From Caenorhabditis elegans (lineage: Eukaryota > Nematoda > Chromadorea > Rhabditida > Rhabditidae): a DNA stretch of 64,000 nt. Made by a program: the position numbers and the translations under genes. Every line of letters begins with the position of its first letter. Position 1 is the stretch's first letter. The notes beneath the pieces were generated by a model. That model saw only the letters and a list, made by a program, of their open reading frames with translations, did no database searches and was not told the origin of the DNA. Shown here in pieces: positions 44,974-56,779 of the stretch. Where the stretch lies: assembly GCF_000002985.6 (NCBI RefSeq), contig NC_003282.8, positions 2,852,001 through 2,916,000 on the forward strand, in the 5' to 3' direction.

Positions 44974-47900
44974 TTACGAGTCCGACGATTCATCGGAATC
45001 GAATTCAATCTGAAAATTAGACGGATAAAGCTCGAATTTAGAATTGTTGGAGCATGGGCATTTAGTGTGCAATCGTAATGCGCCGGATTTTTACACAAAA
45101 TACATCTCTTCCAATCAGTAATTCGGCTCTCATGCTGTTCTGGGTGAGTATCCGGATCAAGTGCAGGGTCTTGCTGAGAACTCTTATTTTTTGTTCAGCA
45201 CTTCTTTTAAAAAATCTAAACCAATCCACAGATACTGCAGTTGTGAAGGTTCCTTTTAGGCAATAAGCGTACTGTTGCGGTTGGCGTATTCTCTTTCTCT
45301 GCCTTTTTACGAATCTAAAAAATCCATCATAGTTTAATATGCATATTAATCATTTACTTTCAACGCAGGGGCCATGTGCATCGATTGGCTTGCTGTCATT
45401 GTCGGCCCGTTGGCGTCTGTGCGTACTACCAATGCACTCGTACCCGTTTGCTCGAGCATTTCCTTATAAAATTCTTCAATCTTGTTGAGGTCATTTCTCA
45501 TTCCGGGGTCTCGGTTTCTTAACTTTTTTCGTAAATTTGCATGCAATAGTGCCGCCATCTAAGATTTTGAAATATATATTTAGAGTTTATTTTTATATCT
45601 CACGTTTGAAATGCCATCAACTCTCTTTGTTAACTCATCCGTTTCGTTTTGATCGTCATTTCTTCTTTTTCTTTGTTCAAAATTATCAATTTCAGCTCGA
45701 TGTTGTGGCCGCTGATGTACAAGGATATCGAAAGGAGCTTCATGCGCAGGGACATCGAAAGGAGCATCTTCTTCATCGACAAAGTCGTCAAAATCCACAA
45801 AGGTGAGCTCTTCTTAACGCCTATTTTTTGCTGAAAAATTCTGTTACCCCCCACTTCTTTATGACCCCTAGCTTTCTATGTACCCCTACCTCTCTATGCC
45901 CCCCTACTTCTCTATGTCTCCCTAGCTCTATGTTCCTCTAGCTCTCTACTTTAAAACGTACCGATATAAGTCAAGAACCCATGTGTATGCTTACAAGCAA
46001 CACCTACTGAAGAGGCAGTCGCAGTGATAACGATATGCACAGGCATGACAATTTTCGCAATGAGTGTTCTCCTGAGAAAACGTTTTAGCATAGTATTCAG
46101 TAAGATAAGGTAAACATACATTTTCATCGCAGAAGCAATTCAAAAAATCAGTCACGATGTATTCCTTATTTTCTCGTTGATTACTAACTCGGTATGATCC
46201 GTCGTCATTCTGAGCGATTATGTAGTGACTTTCATCTTTGTGAAACTGTCGGCATTTGCTGTGGTTCTGTCCTTTTCTGGGACAGGCCGCATACATATTT
46301 CTTGCTTTCTGAAAACTCAGATACCTAGGAATACAATTTTCTAACAAAAACCTGGACCAATTTTCGATGAGCAACCATTTTCGTGGCTGATAATAGAATC
46401 GCGATTAATTTATCACACCTAATTCCCCGTTTCTTTCCAATTTGAGCCTGAAAAGTTTACGTAGTGCCGAATTTGAATTGTTTAACTATTAAGTAGTTTA
46501 CCTTTAGAACCGAGTGCCATGATTCTGCAAACATCGATGTATGGCAAGCAATATTTTCTCGAGACGAGGCTGACCATTCATCTATGCGCTCTAAAACTTA
46601 TCATTTCTTAAATTTAAACCGTCGTCGGATAATACCGTAGTAATATTTTGAAAAATAGCTGGCAAATTCTTTAGCATTTCTTTTGCCCGATTGTTCCAAT
46701 GTAGTCAATATAGATAGCATTCGATGAATTACTCGGTCTCTTCTAGGCTCACGTACCAGTTCCACCAAAGATCTGATGGTATGATTCATAATTTCAGGAT
46801 CGGTCTGCAAAAACTTTTGAAAGCTAGGCTATCAGATGAAATTTTTTACAATCAGCAAGGCTTTAGCTCTTTTCCTCCACGACCTCAAAACGTGCCACCT
46901 ACAAATTACTTTGTGGGTGTGGGTGTTGTCAAAAACAGCTGAAAACCCGTTCCAGAAGCAGTTCGCTTCATCAGTCATGAAATATGCCGGTCGGAACTCT
47001 GGCAGTAATTTTTTGATTTCTCCAAAAAAAAATTGCTATTTCTGATGATGTTGTCGAGCTGGATAACAAGAAACCTAAAAAAAAACTGAATTCTCAAATG
47101 AACTTTTGTTTTATTGTAGACCTGCTGGCTCTCCTCTATCAGAATTATCGATTACAGTAATGGTCGTGAGTTTCAATCCGTACCGGCTCACATTGTGTGT
47201 GTCATCCAATAAAACCATTTTGTGAGAGTACTTCTTCAAATTTTCCATGTGCTGTGGTGTGATTACAACTGAAACTTTCGATTCATATTTTGTGTAATAT
47301 ATGGTTTATCGTACCTAGAGTGAAGTTCAATCCATTTTCGTCTGGAAGCGTGAAATGACGGAATCCGTCGGCGGGATCCTCCAGCATAACTCTCTTTTTC
47401 ACTGATTCCAAATCGTCCCTATCCAACTGTTCCTGGTTCAAATTCAACGAATTTCTTAGATTTCTGAAGTTTAAAAGTGTTACTTTTGATGACAATTTTG
47501 CCCGATTTGAAATTTTAAGAATAATCTGATACGATTCTACCTGATATCTTGCGGCAAAAGATAGAAAAGTTTTGATAATTCGTCCGAACTCTTTTTCAGT
47601 TCCTCAATAATTGCATTATTAGACAAGCCCTTAGATGCCAGAGCGGAAATTTCCATCTTCTGATTAGAGGTCAAACTCAAATCTGCCACCTTGATTTCGT
47701 GACCGTAATGCTGAAAGCACGCCTCAACCGTAAACTTCTGGCCTAGCTGCACCAACTGAAATTACTTAATTTTAATCAATTTTCAGACAGAAATACCTTT
47801 AAAAATGCCGTGCACACTGCACTACCAGTGACTTTCTTGCTGGAATGACCTTTCTTCAGCCCTTGCACTACATTTGGCTCATGGGATCCCTCGTGAATAC

Positions 47901-48638
47901 AATTCATTAAAGTCACTTTTCTTTTGCCATCTGTAGTAGATGTTCGGGTTGTGAGAGTTGATCCTGTGTCTTCTTGCCTCTGTGAGAACCATGCCTAGTA
48001 ATAGATAAATTTTCCAAAGAGTTTTACACAAATATCTTCAAAGTCTCACTAGATCTTTCTGATAAATACCTCAAAATCATTTTTAGTTCTGAACACAACT
48101 GTATCTAGTTCATGGTGACTTTCGTGATAATTTTGGAAGTGTTCGCACAGATCCGAACGACTCATACTGAAAGTTTGGTTTTCATCGTGGCAATCAAAAT
48201 GGGGGCATTCCAGTCGCTGATTTTTCATCTCTTTTACTTCAGGAATTTCTCCAATAACCTCAATAGGTTTAAATTCATCAGTACAAATACGATATTTCTG
48301 CAAGTTCGTGTTAAAAGCAACGAAAAATAATTTAAACCAACCTGCTTTGCTGTAGGATACAGTGTAATTTTACTGGGATCCGAGGTGTCTGGATGTGCCC
48401 GACGGTAATGGTTGAGAACTGACGCTTTGGATGAATATTTCCCGTTACAGTCATTGCAGGCATACATAGCTGTACCTTTTTCAGCTACTTTGGCAGCAAC
48501 AATCTGGTTGTTGAAATTCTCTAATTCCTGTGTTGAAAGGCGGTGAACGTTCTTGAGATGCCTTCGAACTTCAGTTTGAATAGCAGTGTAGGCACAGCCC
48601 TCCACGATACAGGGAATTTTGCACGTTGATGTGCTCAT
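44974..48638 (-). pseudogene. MULE transposase with N-terminal C2H2 fingers; one frame break
   Basis: Well-defined minus-strand exons: 48342-48638, 48070-48297, 47797-47994, 47541-47755, 47315-47463 and 47122-47268. Coding blocks continue to a TAA at 44974. The N-terminus (MSTSTCKIPCIVEGC) carries three zinc fingers: CIVEGC..H..H, CNDCNG..H..H and CPHFDC..H..H. The DDE domain shows LLDDTHNVSRYGLKL (first Asp), FMTDEANCFWNGF (second Asp) and TSMFAESWHSVLK (Glu). A SWIM-like Cys/His stretch (HCENCHACAYRYHCDC) and an acidic tail follow. In the exon holding the second Asp, a run of nine A on the + strand (47024-47032) puts the frame out by one base relative to the conserved protein; eight would restore the alignment. 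The copy is therefore probably disabled, unless the run is an assembly error or polymorphic. Confidence 0.85.
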
Positions 48639-48908
48639 AGTTTTCAACGTGTGAAAATTAGATGACTTGTAAATGATGAAGTAAATTTTTTCAGGCAGCC
48701 CGTTTAGACCCACGATCTCTGATTCTCTTCCTCTTTCACGCTATTTCCTATTCTCTACGACATTCCCACGCTGAAATCTTTGCGTCTCTTGTTCCTGCGC
48801 AGTCTCTAATCCGAACCGCCCCTCCCCTCCCCCCTTTTTTTCTGAATCCTAAAAATTAATACCGTTTTTCAGGAGTTCCGTAAAGTTTATTCTTTTAGCC
48901 ATTTTCAA

Positions 48909-49573
48909 GGTTCTGGAGAATCATCTGGTGAATCTTCCGGCGAGAGTTCAGGGAATGAGGAAACTTCCGGTGATACATCACCAGTCGTTCCTGTTGACGA
49001 ACTCACTCTTCAACAGTTGGAGACACTCAACACGTATGCTCAACAAGTTCAAGCTGAATCACAGAAGCTCATTCACCAAGCTAACTTCGTCATCGAGGAT
49101 AGTTTATCGACCCCCTTTAAACTAAATATTTTAAATCTTCCAGATGACCGCTCTCTGCTAACGCACAGAACTTTGGAATCCTCTCGAACATCATGCTTGC
49201 CAACTCTCAGATGGTTCTCGACAGTGCTCGTCTTTCACTCAATGAGACTGAAACCGAAACCGGAACATCTGCTCTCTGCCATGGAGATTCTGAATGTGGA
49301 AGTGGGAAATGCATAGGAGCTCTTGTCGGAACTTGCAACTGCAACTCTTGTGTCGATGGATGGCCGTAAGCTTTCAATTTATTTCACAGCAACATTTCAA
49401 ATGTTATTATTTCAGATGCCAAGAGGACAGTGCTTGCGGAGGATTCAACAGATGTCTACACCAAGAACAATCTCACTCTGACCGAAGCCCTCACTTCATT
49501 CTGCAATGGAGCCGAAGACAATGTCGAGAAGTGCCACGGATTGCCATGCAACTATGGATTATGTGCTTGTTAA
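48909..49573 (+). pseudogene. Captured fragment of a Ser-Gly-rich, Cys-rich secreted protein gene
   Basis: Three exon-like blocks with intact GT/AG introns: about 48909-49101, 49144-49365 and 49416-49573 (TAA). The first encodes GSGESSGESSGESSG, typical of glycosaminoglycan attachment sites, then a helical DELTLQQLETLNTYAQQVQA. The second has LCHGDSECGSGKC and TCNCNSCVDGW. The third has CQEDSACGGFNRC and ends KCHGLPCNYGLCAC. Two one-base frame breaks are evident: one near 49156, just before GCTAACGCACAG, and one near 49460, after AACAGATGT. From memory the mix of SG repeats and Cys modules resembles nematode chondroitin-proteoglycan-like (CPG) egg proteins; the exact parent is unknown. It lies wholly inside transposon element 1, opposite to the transposase, with introns retained, so capture was at DNA level. 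Confidence 0.7.
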
Positions 49574-50435
49574 TTGACCCCATCTTATCAGCTTTTTTAT
49601 TATATATTGCACACATTTTTACGGAATGAATAAAAATTTCATGATCCTAATTGGCTTCAATATTTCAATGGAAAAATAATCGGATAATTTCCATCAAGTT
49701 CGATGATTTATGAGAATTTATTAATTCAGGAGGTGGCTTCGGGTATATTCCTCATCCTTCGAAAGCATGTTAGATTGATCAGATGAACGAAATTTTCTGA
49801 AAATAATTATTCGAAACCGACGAAAAACTGTATAATTGTGAAAATATTCTGAATTTAGTGTCACAATGAGCCATTTCTGCGAGATTCATAGTTTTTTCCC
49901 AGTATTCTAATAAATCGCAACTCCATTCGAGTGTAGGATCCAAATCGTAGACCTTTGATCTATTTTAAATTCATTTCCAATGCTAATGTAATAAACACAT
50001 TTATTTATTAGAACGTTCTCAACTGAATATATAAAAAAATAATAATCTTGAGAATTTTGTCCAAATTTCCTGAAAATGAGCTTTTTGGAATGACTATAGA
50101 TGTGAGCTGATACAGGAAAATCTGAAAATTCGAATTTGAACACCCGCCGAAAAGTTGTCCAATGGAGCGCGTTTGCGCAACTCCCAAAAAGTGCTGTGTA
50201 TTTAAGTTAGCCTCATTTTACTCGATGGAAGTTTCTGATGAGCTGTTTTTATCGATTTTTGAGCGATAAAAATGCGATTTGTTGATAAAATGGATAAATT
50301 ATATAAAGAAACAACATATATTGCTCTGAGATTACTTTTTGAGAATCAATTCTTTATTTTTCGGTCATTTTAAATTAAGCATTAAAATAAAAATATTAGA
50401 AATCATAATAAAAAAAACAGAAAATCGATATATTA

Positions 50436-50731
50436 CTATTTCTTCGGAATTTCACGACTTTTTTGGACGAATTTTAGTCTGTAAACTTTCTTCTTCGAAT
50501 TTGTGTCCACGTGGCTTTCAGTCGAAGAAGATTCTGCAGCACTCCTTCTTGCTTGCCCACAACTTGCTCGAATTTTCTAAAATTTTTAACTTATTGAAAT
50601 TGTCATTTCACCTTTACACTCTCTTCAGCTAAACTATTACTGCATTTCGGAAGTTGATAAGATACTGGTGGAGCAACAAGTGGATGGCTTCTAGTGATTG
50701 GCTGGCTTGTCGAGCAAGTTTGTGTGATTGC
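50436..50731 (-). CDS. Two candidate 3' exons between the transposons
   Basis: Exons 50612-50731 and 50436-50576 (TAG) have good splice sites and are phase-0 in one frame, encoding AITQTCSTSQPITRSHPLVA..LAEESVK and KIRASCGQARRSAAESSSTE..FVQKSREIPKK. The frame continues from the exon at 57955-58062 on the other side of transposon element 2. They look like a polar, disordered C-terminus of a minus-strand gene, perhaps an alternative end of the RAG1-like gene. The alternative frames also stay open for most of this length, so the choice is not secure. Confidence 0.45.
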
Positions 50732-51294
50732 CTGAAATAATTTTTGATTTCAATTTTGAGTTGATTTAAAGGGCAAACACTTTTTGACTACTGGATTTTT
50801 GACTACATTGCTTTTTGACTACGAGTGTCTTTTTCGCTACTGACCGAAAAAATAGCTACATTCGCACTTTTGTCTTTTTGACTACTGAATGTCTTTTTCG
50901 CTACTGACTGAAAAAATAGCTACATTCGCACTTTTGTCTTTTTGACTACTGAATGTCTTTTTCGCTACTGACTGAAAAATAGCGGCAAACACTTTTTGAC
51001 TACTGGATTTTTGACTACATTGCTTTTTGACTACGAGTGTCTTTTTCGCTACTGACCGAAAAAATAGCTACATTCGCACTTTTGTCTTTTTGACTACTGA
51101 ATGTCTTTTTCGCTACTGACTGAAAAAATAGCTACATTCGCACTTTTGTCTTTTTGACTACTGAATGTCTTTTTCGCTACTGACTGAAAAATAGCTACAT
51201 TCGCACTTTTGACTTTTTGACTACCACATAAAATTTAGCCCTGATCTTTTGAATTGTGCCCATTCATTTGTCTGTAAACATAAAGTGGGCCAAT

Positions 51295-51485
51295 ATTCCT
51301 ATGCTGTCATATTCTTATGCTGACGTCTTCTTATGCTGTCAATGGTTTTTTGTCTATTCTTATGCTGTCGTTTCTTCTTATGCTGGCGCCCAGTACATTG
51401 AAATCTTCTTATGCTGACAAAGAAGTCAGCATAAGAATACAAGAAAATTGGCCCGTTTTGAAAAATATTCTTATGCTGGCAAAAT
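51295..51485. repeat. TTCTTATGCTG motif cluster
   Basis: Seven or more copies of TTCTTATGCTG(T/A)C, with one inverted copy (GTCAGCATAAGAA), directly inside the left end of element 2. The flanking GGGCCAATATTC and AATTGGCCC also suggest a foldback. Confidence 0.75.
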
Positions 51486-52150
51486 TTTTTTCTGCGGATT
51501 TCGTGCTCCAAAAAGAGCATAATACCAAATTTCGAGCTCTTTTGGCTTTATTTACTATAAAGATGAGTTTTTTTTTATCCTATTCATCTAGAAAAACCCT
51601 TACAATAAATGGGGATAAAAACTAGGAAACATAAAGACGAGGGGAATGAGTGAAGTGAAACCGGCAAATTAGGGAATGTGGAGATCAACAAATATGATAA
51701 ACCAAAAAATTAAAGAGATGGTTATGGGTGGGAAACAAAACAAGTCAGATTGTCTTTCTGAACATCAAAAAATACAAAAAAACTAAAAAACTAACAACAT
51801 CTAGAACAATAAAAAAACAACGAACTGCCTTTAAAAAAACAAAAAAAAACAAACTAGTTGGAACATTTCTTAATTTTCGAATGAAAGATTGAGTGGGGAA
51901 TTTTAAAATTGAATGTCAAAGGAATGGGGAGATGGCGTTGTGAAATACCGGTATAATGCTAAAGGCTTTTTGAACCGTCTCGAAAAAAAAACTGGGAATG
52001 AATATAATTAATGGAACTAAAACTCGGTTAACAACTTAACAACTTGAGAAATCTACAACATGCTTAACAAAAAGAAAAAAAAACAGATTAATTAAAAATA
52101 GGGTCAAAACAACAACAAAAAAAATGACGGTAAGTTCGTCAGAAATATGA

Positions 52151-55100
52151 TTAAAGCTCGACTTCGTTTCGAAGCTCAATGTTGAATGATTTCTCACGCA
52201 ATGCACCTTTCGTCTTGTAGAAGACTGTCAAAACATCATTTGGAGCATCATCGTTGAGGAGCCGAATTTTCAATATGCGGCTTTTCAACACAGTTCCGGT
52301 ATCAGGTCTGACAGAATAATTGTTCTCAGTTCCCAGTGTGGCCCGGAAGGTGAGGCTCTCAGTCGTATTGGTGTACAGTTCGATATCCCACAGATCAATG
52401 ATTTCGTCAAAACGCAATAGTCTATGGCTCGGAGACATTTCGAAATCATCGTTTGGTTGAGTTGGCGACGGGTCGAAAATTGTTGAACTGGTACTAAACG
52501 TAAGAGTTAAAGAAGAAAACAATGTGTGATCGACTTACCGATTTCTAGCCGACCTTCGACTGTCGTTGAGCTGGCTCTCGTCGGCCTTGTCAGCGTCGAG
52601 TTGAATCTCTTCGGCATGGTTGTCCTTGAGCTCCCTTTCCACAAGTTGCCTTTCTTCGAGGCGCGTTGACGAAAAAATAGGCGTGAATGTGCTTTGAGGC
52701 GAGAACAGCGAAGTGGTTTCATTGTCAAAATTCACTTCGTTTTCGCTCTCGGTGAGTGTAGTTCTTGAGTTAGCGGAATCGTCTTGGCCGTTTGATTTCG
52801 GGTCATCCTGTATACTGTCAACCTGTAATTCGCGTATTAAAAATTCACGAATGACTGGGAGAAACGTACGTGGAAACTTCAACCATTTTTCTTTTCCGGT
52901 TGTTGGCGGAATTCTTCTTTCCAATTCTGTCGGACAGCTTCATTCCACTTTTTGGGTCGATTCTGGGTCCTTGTGATTGAAGAGCTTCCTCTTTCTTCTG
53001 CTTTTTGATAAAAGTAAGCATTTTATGCCATTGAATCATTCTATCCGTGCCAGAAAGATCCTTCAGACAGCGCAAACTAAAATTGTTTATGTTCTTGGAG
53101 ACTTGAAGACTACACTTACACATGGCGACAAATAAAATCCAGCTTTTCAGAGTTACATTTGTTGCAGATCAGCATTCCCTGCGTGAGCTCCACCGATGCA
53201 TATTTTGGGCCGGTACCTGAGTCATCTCGGAGATTGAAAATGTCTGTGTCGCGTTGATAAATGTCGATTTCTCCACTGGGCTCCGCTTCTTGACGGCTTC
53301 GTTCCAAGTTGACTTCTACAAACGGGAACCTATTTTGACTTAAAGGTGGAGTAGCGTCGATGGGGAATTTGTTTTAAAATACGCAGAAGGTGCCAAAAGG
53401 ATAAGTTATAATGAAAAAAGAACGAAAAAATTTCATTAAGTTTGAAAAAATCGGACTGAATATTGCTAATTCTCGCTACCAATTTTGAATTGCCGCCAAA
53501 ATGATTTTTGAATTTGTTGTTTTTCGTGCTTTCCAGAAAAACAGAAAATTCTAAGTTCATTTTGGCGGCCATTCAAATTTGGTAGCGAGAATTAGCAATA
53601 TTCAGTCCGATTTTTTTCAAACTTAATGAAATTTTTTCGTTCTTTCTTCATTATAACTTATACTTTTGGCACCTTCTGCGTATTTTAAAACAAATTCCCC
53701 ATCGACGCTACTCCACCTTTAAAACTGTAATTGTGTGTTACCTGACAGTAGTTGGTATGGAACATCTAACGCTGGAAGCATTCCTCCAGTAATTCCTGCA
53801 TCGGCAAACCACTGAAGTTTTTCGTCCATGGACATAGTCTGTAGATCAACTGACACGATCACGTACTCGGAGTGTCCCACTGTGCTCCAGAAACACTCGT
53901 TGAGTGATTCTGAAATGGAAAATCTCAAATTTTTCTCACTTTGGTATTTCTCACCTTCGCATCGCTCGTTGAGCTTTACAATCAGTTTGTCCAGCGTCAG
54001 TTGCTTGCCGATTGTGACTTTAATGGCTCGATTGAAATTCTCCGAGATGTTATTAGTTGAGAATTGTCTCAAATGGCCAGCCATCAGTTTGGCTTTCGCC
54101 GACGCACATTCGAAGAACATCGATTTTTTATTGTCGTACCTGAATAATAAAGTTACGATTTTGAAGAGGGATGAAGTCGTGAATTTACCACTTCCATACG
54201 TCTTCGTGCACTTCTCCTTTCATAATGGAAAGACGCTCATTGTACGCATCTATCGTGAAGACTCCGAGAAGACCTGTTTTCCACTTTCCATCTCGCTGAA
54301 TTAACAATGTTTAATTAATTAAAAGAAGAACTCTTCTTCTCGCTTTCTCGAAACATAATGATTTCCTTCAAGAGGACTACACGATGGACGGGTCTCGCAG
54401 GGAAGAGTAGCGAAAAAGACATGTAGCGAAAAATCCATCATTGAGAAAAAGGTGATTTATCGCCACGTGACCCTTTTGCTAAGCTTATTCGGAGGACTTT
54501 CTGCACGTGTAGCCCTCTCGGAGAAAAAACATATAATTTTACCTGAACTCCGAATACAAAAGGCTTCGCCTTGTCCGCCTTTGGTCTTTTGAACTTGTGA
54601 ATCATCAACGAATAGATGTGCAGATCACATCGTATAACTCTCACGTCCAACGCCTGAACAAGTACGGTACTTCTTTTTATTAAATTGGAAAAGGAAGACT
54701 CACTTTGCTGTATTCAGTTAAACTGAATTCGCCATCCATTAGAAGGCATGGGATGATTTTCCCACTTGGAACTCCTCCTGCCTTTCTAAATTCTTCAACA
54801 ATAAAAGAGGCAAATCCCTGGTGGACTTCAGTAGCCCGAGAAGTGTGAATCATATAACACAACGGTAAGACTCTATTCTTCCTTGATCTCGTTGTCCTAA
54901 AATAATGGGATTATTGTTGCCTTTATTCTTTTGAAACCTACATAAATGTGTTTGTTTCTCCGAGAAGTGTCGTCACGTAGGCATCCCCGAGGTTGTACGT
55001 GGTGTCCACGTGCAACCTCGAAGGGAAAAAAACTCCATCGTCCGTTTTTGCAAGTAATTCTTCGATTGCTACCTTTCGTGCTTGTGGAGCCATTTGGCAA

Positions 55101-56521
55101 ATATCTTCGATTTCATCACGCCACTCGGTAACGCGAGATTCTTCAGGGCAACTTTTCAAGAAAATCTTGATCGCTTCAGGGAAAGATTTATAGAAAGTAA
55201 CGTCGAGTACTCCTCCATCAGCTGAAAATCATATTTCTCAACATATGCAAGGTAATTTTCACACACCGACGGTGTAGCTCAGCCTGTCTCCGTGTGTGCG
55301 CTTTGCGTCTTCGATCATATCCTGTGTCGTGATTGCCTTAGGCCCTGTTTTACACATGACGACGTCGCCGTTCGCATTATGATGAAGGTTATGCAACTGA
55401 AACAGAATAAAATTATTTGCATTTAAAGGTGGAGTAGCGTCGTTGAGGATTTTGCTTTAAAATACTGAGAATGGCACAATATATCGAATTATCACAAAAA
55501 AGGAACGAAGAAAATTGAGTAAGAATGAAAAAATTCGATCGGAAAATAGTGATTTTCAAAACTCTCGCTAATCTATTTTTTGAAATACCGCGCCTTTTCC
55601 ATACGGTAAACAACGTAAACAACGAACCCCGCCCATTTTCGTGCAAACACACATTCCGAAAAGTTGTTATTGCACCAAAATGGGTGAGGTTTGTTGTTTA
55701 CCGTATGGAAAAAGCGCGGTATTTCAAAAAATAGATTAGCGAGAGTTTTGAAAATCGCTATTTTCCGATCGAATTTTTTCATACTTACTCAATTTTCTTC
55801 GTTCATTTTTGTGATAATTCGATATTTTGTGCCATTCTCAGTATTTTAAAGAAAAATCCCCAACGACGCTACTCCACCTTTAACCGAAACAGTTTTCAAA
55901 CCTGCTTTGATGAGACTTCGATACCTAAATCCTTTGTTGCTACTTTAGCTCCACGGATAGTGCGGTGTGGCATGACTGTAGTCAGAAGAGTTTTTCGGTC
56001 TTCAGCTGAAAATAGTTATTACAGTTGTATCCTACTTTTGTTCTTTCTCACCTAACAATCGTCTTTTCCGGTTTGGATCAGATGGACGTTTGTATCGTCC
56101 TTCCATCACAGAGTAATAGATATAAACGTGTTCCTTGTGTGGGAGAACCTAAGAATCAATAAGTCTTCGCCGTGAAGTTTTCAAACAAACTTACGAGTCT
56201 GGTGAAAAACGGATTCTCAAAGTCCGTGCATCTCCTACTCTTGATGATTTCACCAAAGATTTTGGCGTTCTCATAACGCGGTGCGTGTTTAGTAGTTTCT
56301 GGGGTGGCGCTCTTAAACCAGATATGACCGTCGAATGGCGAAGCATCATTCCCTTTCAATGGAACGCGGACTGTCAGCCTGCTCTGATGCTCAAGTTTCT
56401 GGAGAATGTCGGGTGTGATTTCATCCGCAGCGACGTAGCTGAAATTTGAAACTACTGAATACAATCGTGAAAACTCCGAAAAACTCTTACCTCTTTCGGT
56501 TGATGATCTTTTCCCAGTCAT
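52151..56521 (-). CDS. MULE transposase of element 2
   Basis: About twelve minus-strand exons run from an ATG at 56519-56521 (MTGKR, then a splice into SYVAADEITPDILQKLEHQS) to a TAA at 52151. DDE signatures appear in order: LHVDTTYNLGDAYVT (first Asp, about 55000), RVLPLCYMIHTSRATEVHQG, CLLMDGEFSLTEYSK (second Asp, about 54740) and NNISENFNRAI (Glu, about 54035). A Cys/His cluster follows (ICNKCN..LDFICRH, about 53120-53180), SWIM-like in position. The C-terminal third is acidic and serine-rich and ends in a globular-looking segment (VLTVFYKTKGALREKSFNIE). I saw no certain frame break, although not every junction was checked. Two introns contain TTTAAAGGTGGAGTAGCG foldbacks. The enzyme would cut and rejoin the element's inverted repeats in the nucleus. 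Confidence 0.8.
53340..53723. repeat. 384-bp foldback with TTAAAGGTGGAGTAGCG ends, in a transposase intron
   Basis: Nearly perfect arms: TTAAAGGTGGAGTAGCGTCG and inverse CGACGCTACTCCACCTTTAA. It lies in an intron of the element 2 transposase. Confidence 0.9.
54357..54467. repeat. 111-bp direct repeat in element 2, copy 1 (intronic)
   Basis: AATGATTTCCTTCAAGAGGA .. TTATCGCCACG. Copy 2 at 56662-56772 has the same length and about three differences. It contains AGTAGCGAAAAAGACATGTAG, which echoes the terminal-repeat module TAGCGAAAAAGACATTCAG. Confidence 0.9.
55422..55883. repeat. 462-bp foldback with TTTAAAGGTGGAGTAGCG ends, in a transposase intron
   Basis: Arms begin TTTAAAGGTGGAGTAGCGTC and end with the inverse; the core includes TACGGTAAACAACG against CGTTGTTTACCGTA-like sequence. 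It shares its ends with the foldback at 53340-53723 but has a different centre. Confidence 0.9.
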
Positions 56522-56661
56522 TGCTGCAGAGCCATTACTGATTTATTCCGCTAAAAAAATTATTAGAATAATTTTTAAAAAAATTATTAGAATAATTTTA
56601 AAAAATGACAGCGGAAATTGCGAAAATGCGGAGCGCTTTGAAAAAATTGCAGAAGAAACAA

Positions 56662-56772
56662 AATGATTTCCTTCAAGAGGACTACACGATGGACGGGTCT
56701 CGTAGGGAAGAGTAGCGAAAAAGACATGTAGCGAAAAATCCATCACTGAGAAAAAAGTGATTTATCGCCACG
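56662..56772. repeat. 111-bp direct repeat in element 2, copy 2 (upstream of transposase)
   Basis: Lies about 140 bp upstream of the transposase ATG, so it may hold promoter or transposase-binding sequence. Copy 1 is at 54357-54467. Confidence 0.85.
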
Positions 56773-56779
56773 CACGGTC

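Larger units (their letters stand above)
44417..50213. mobile_element. Complete MULE-type DNA transposon (5797 bp), element 1
   Basis: Terminal inverted repeats of 58 bp with a single mismatch lie at 44417-44474 and 50156-50213. They begin AGGCTAACTTAAATACACAG and end near CCATTGGACA. A perfect 9-bp target duplication CATTTTACT flanks them (44408-44416 and 50214-50222). The element contains a Mutator-like transposase gene on the minus strand, a 66-bp array of an 11-bp repeat near the left end, and a decayed host-like gene on the plus strand. The 9-bp duplication and the transposase agree on the MULE superfamily. Confidence 0.92.
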
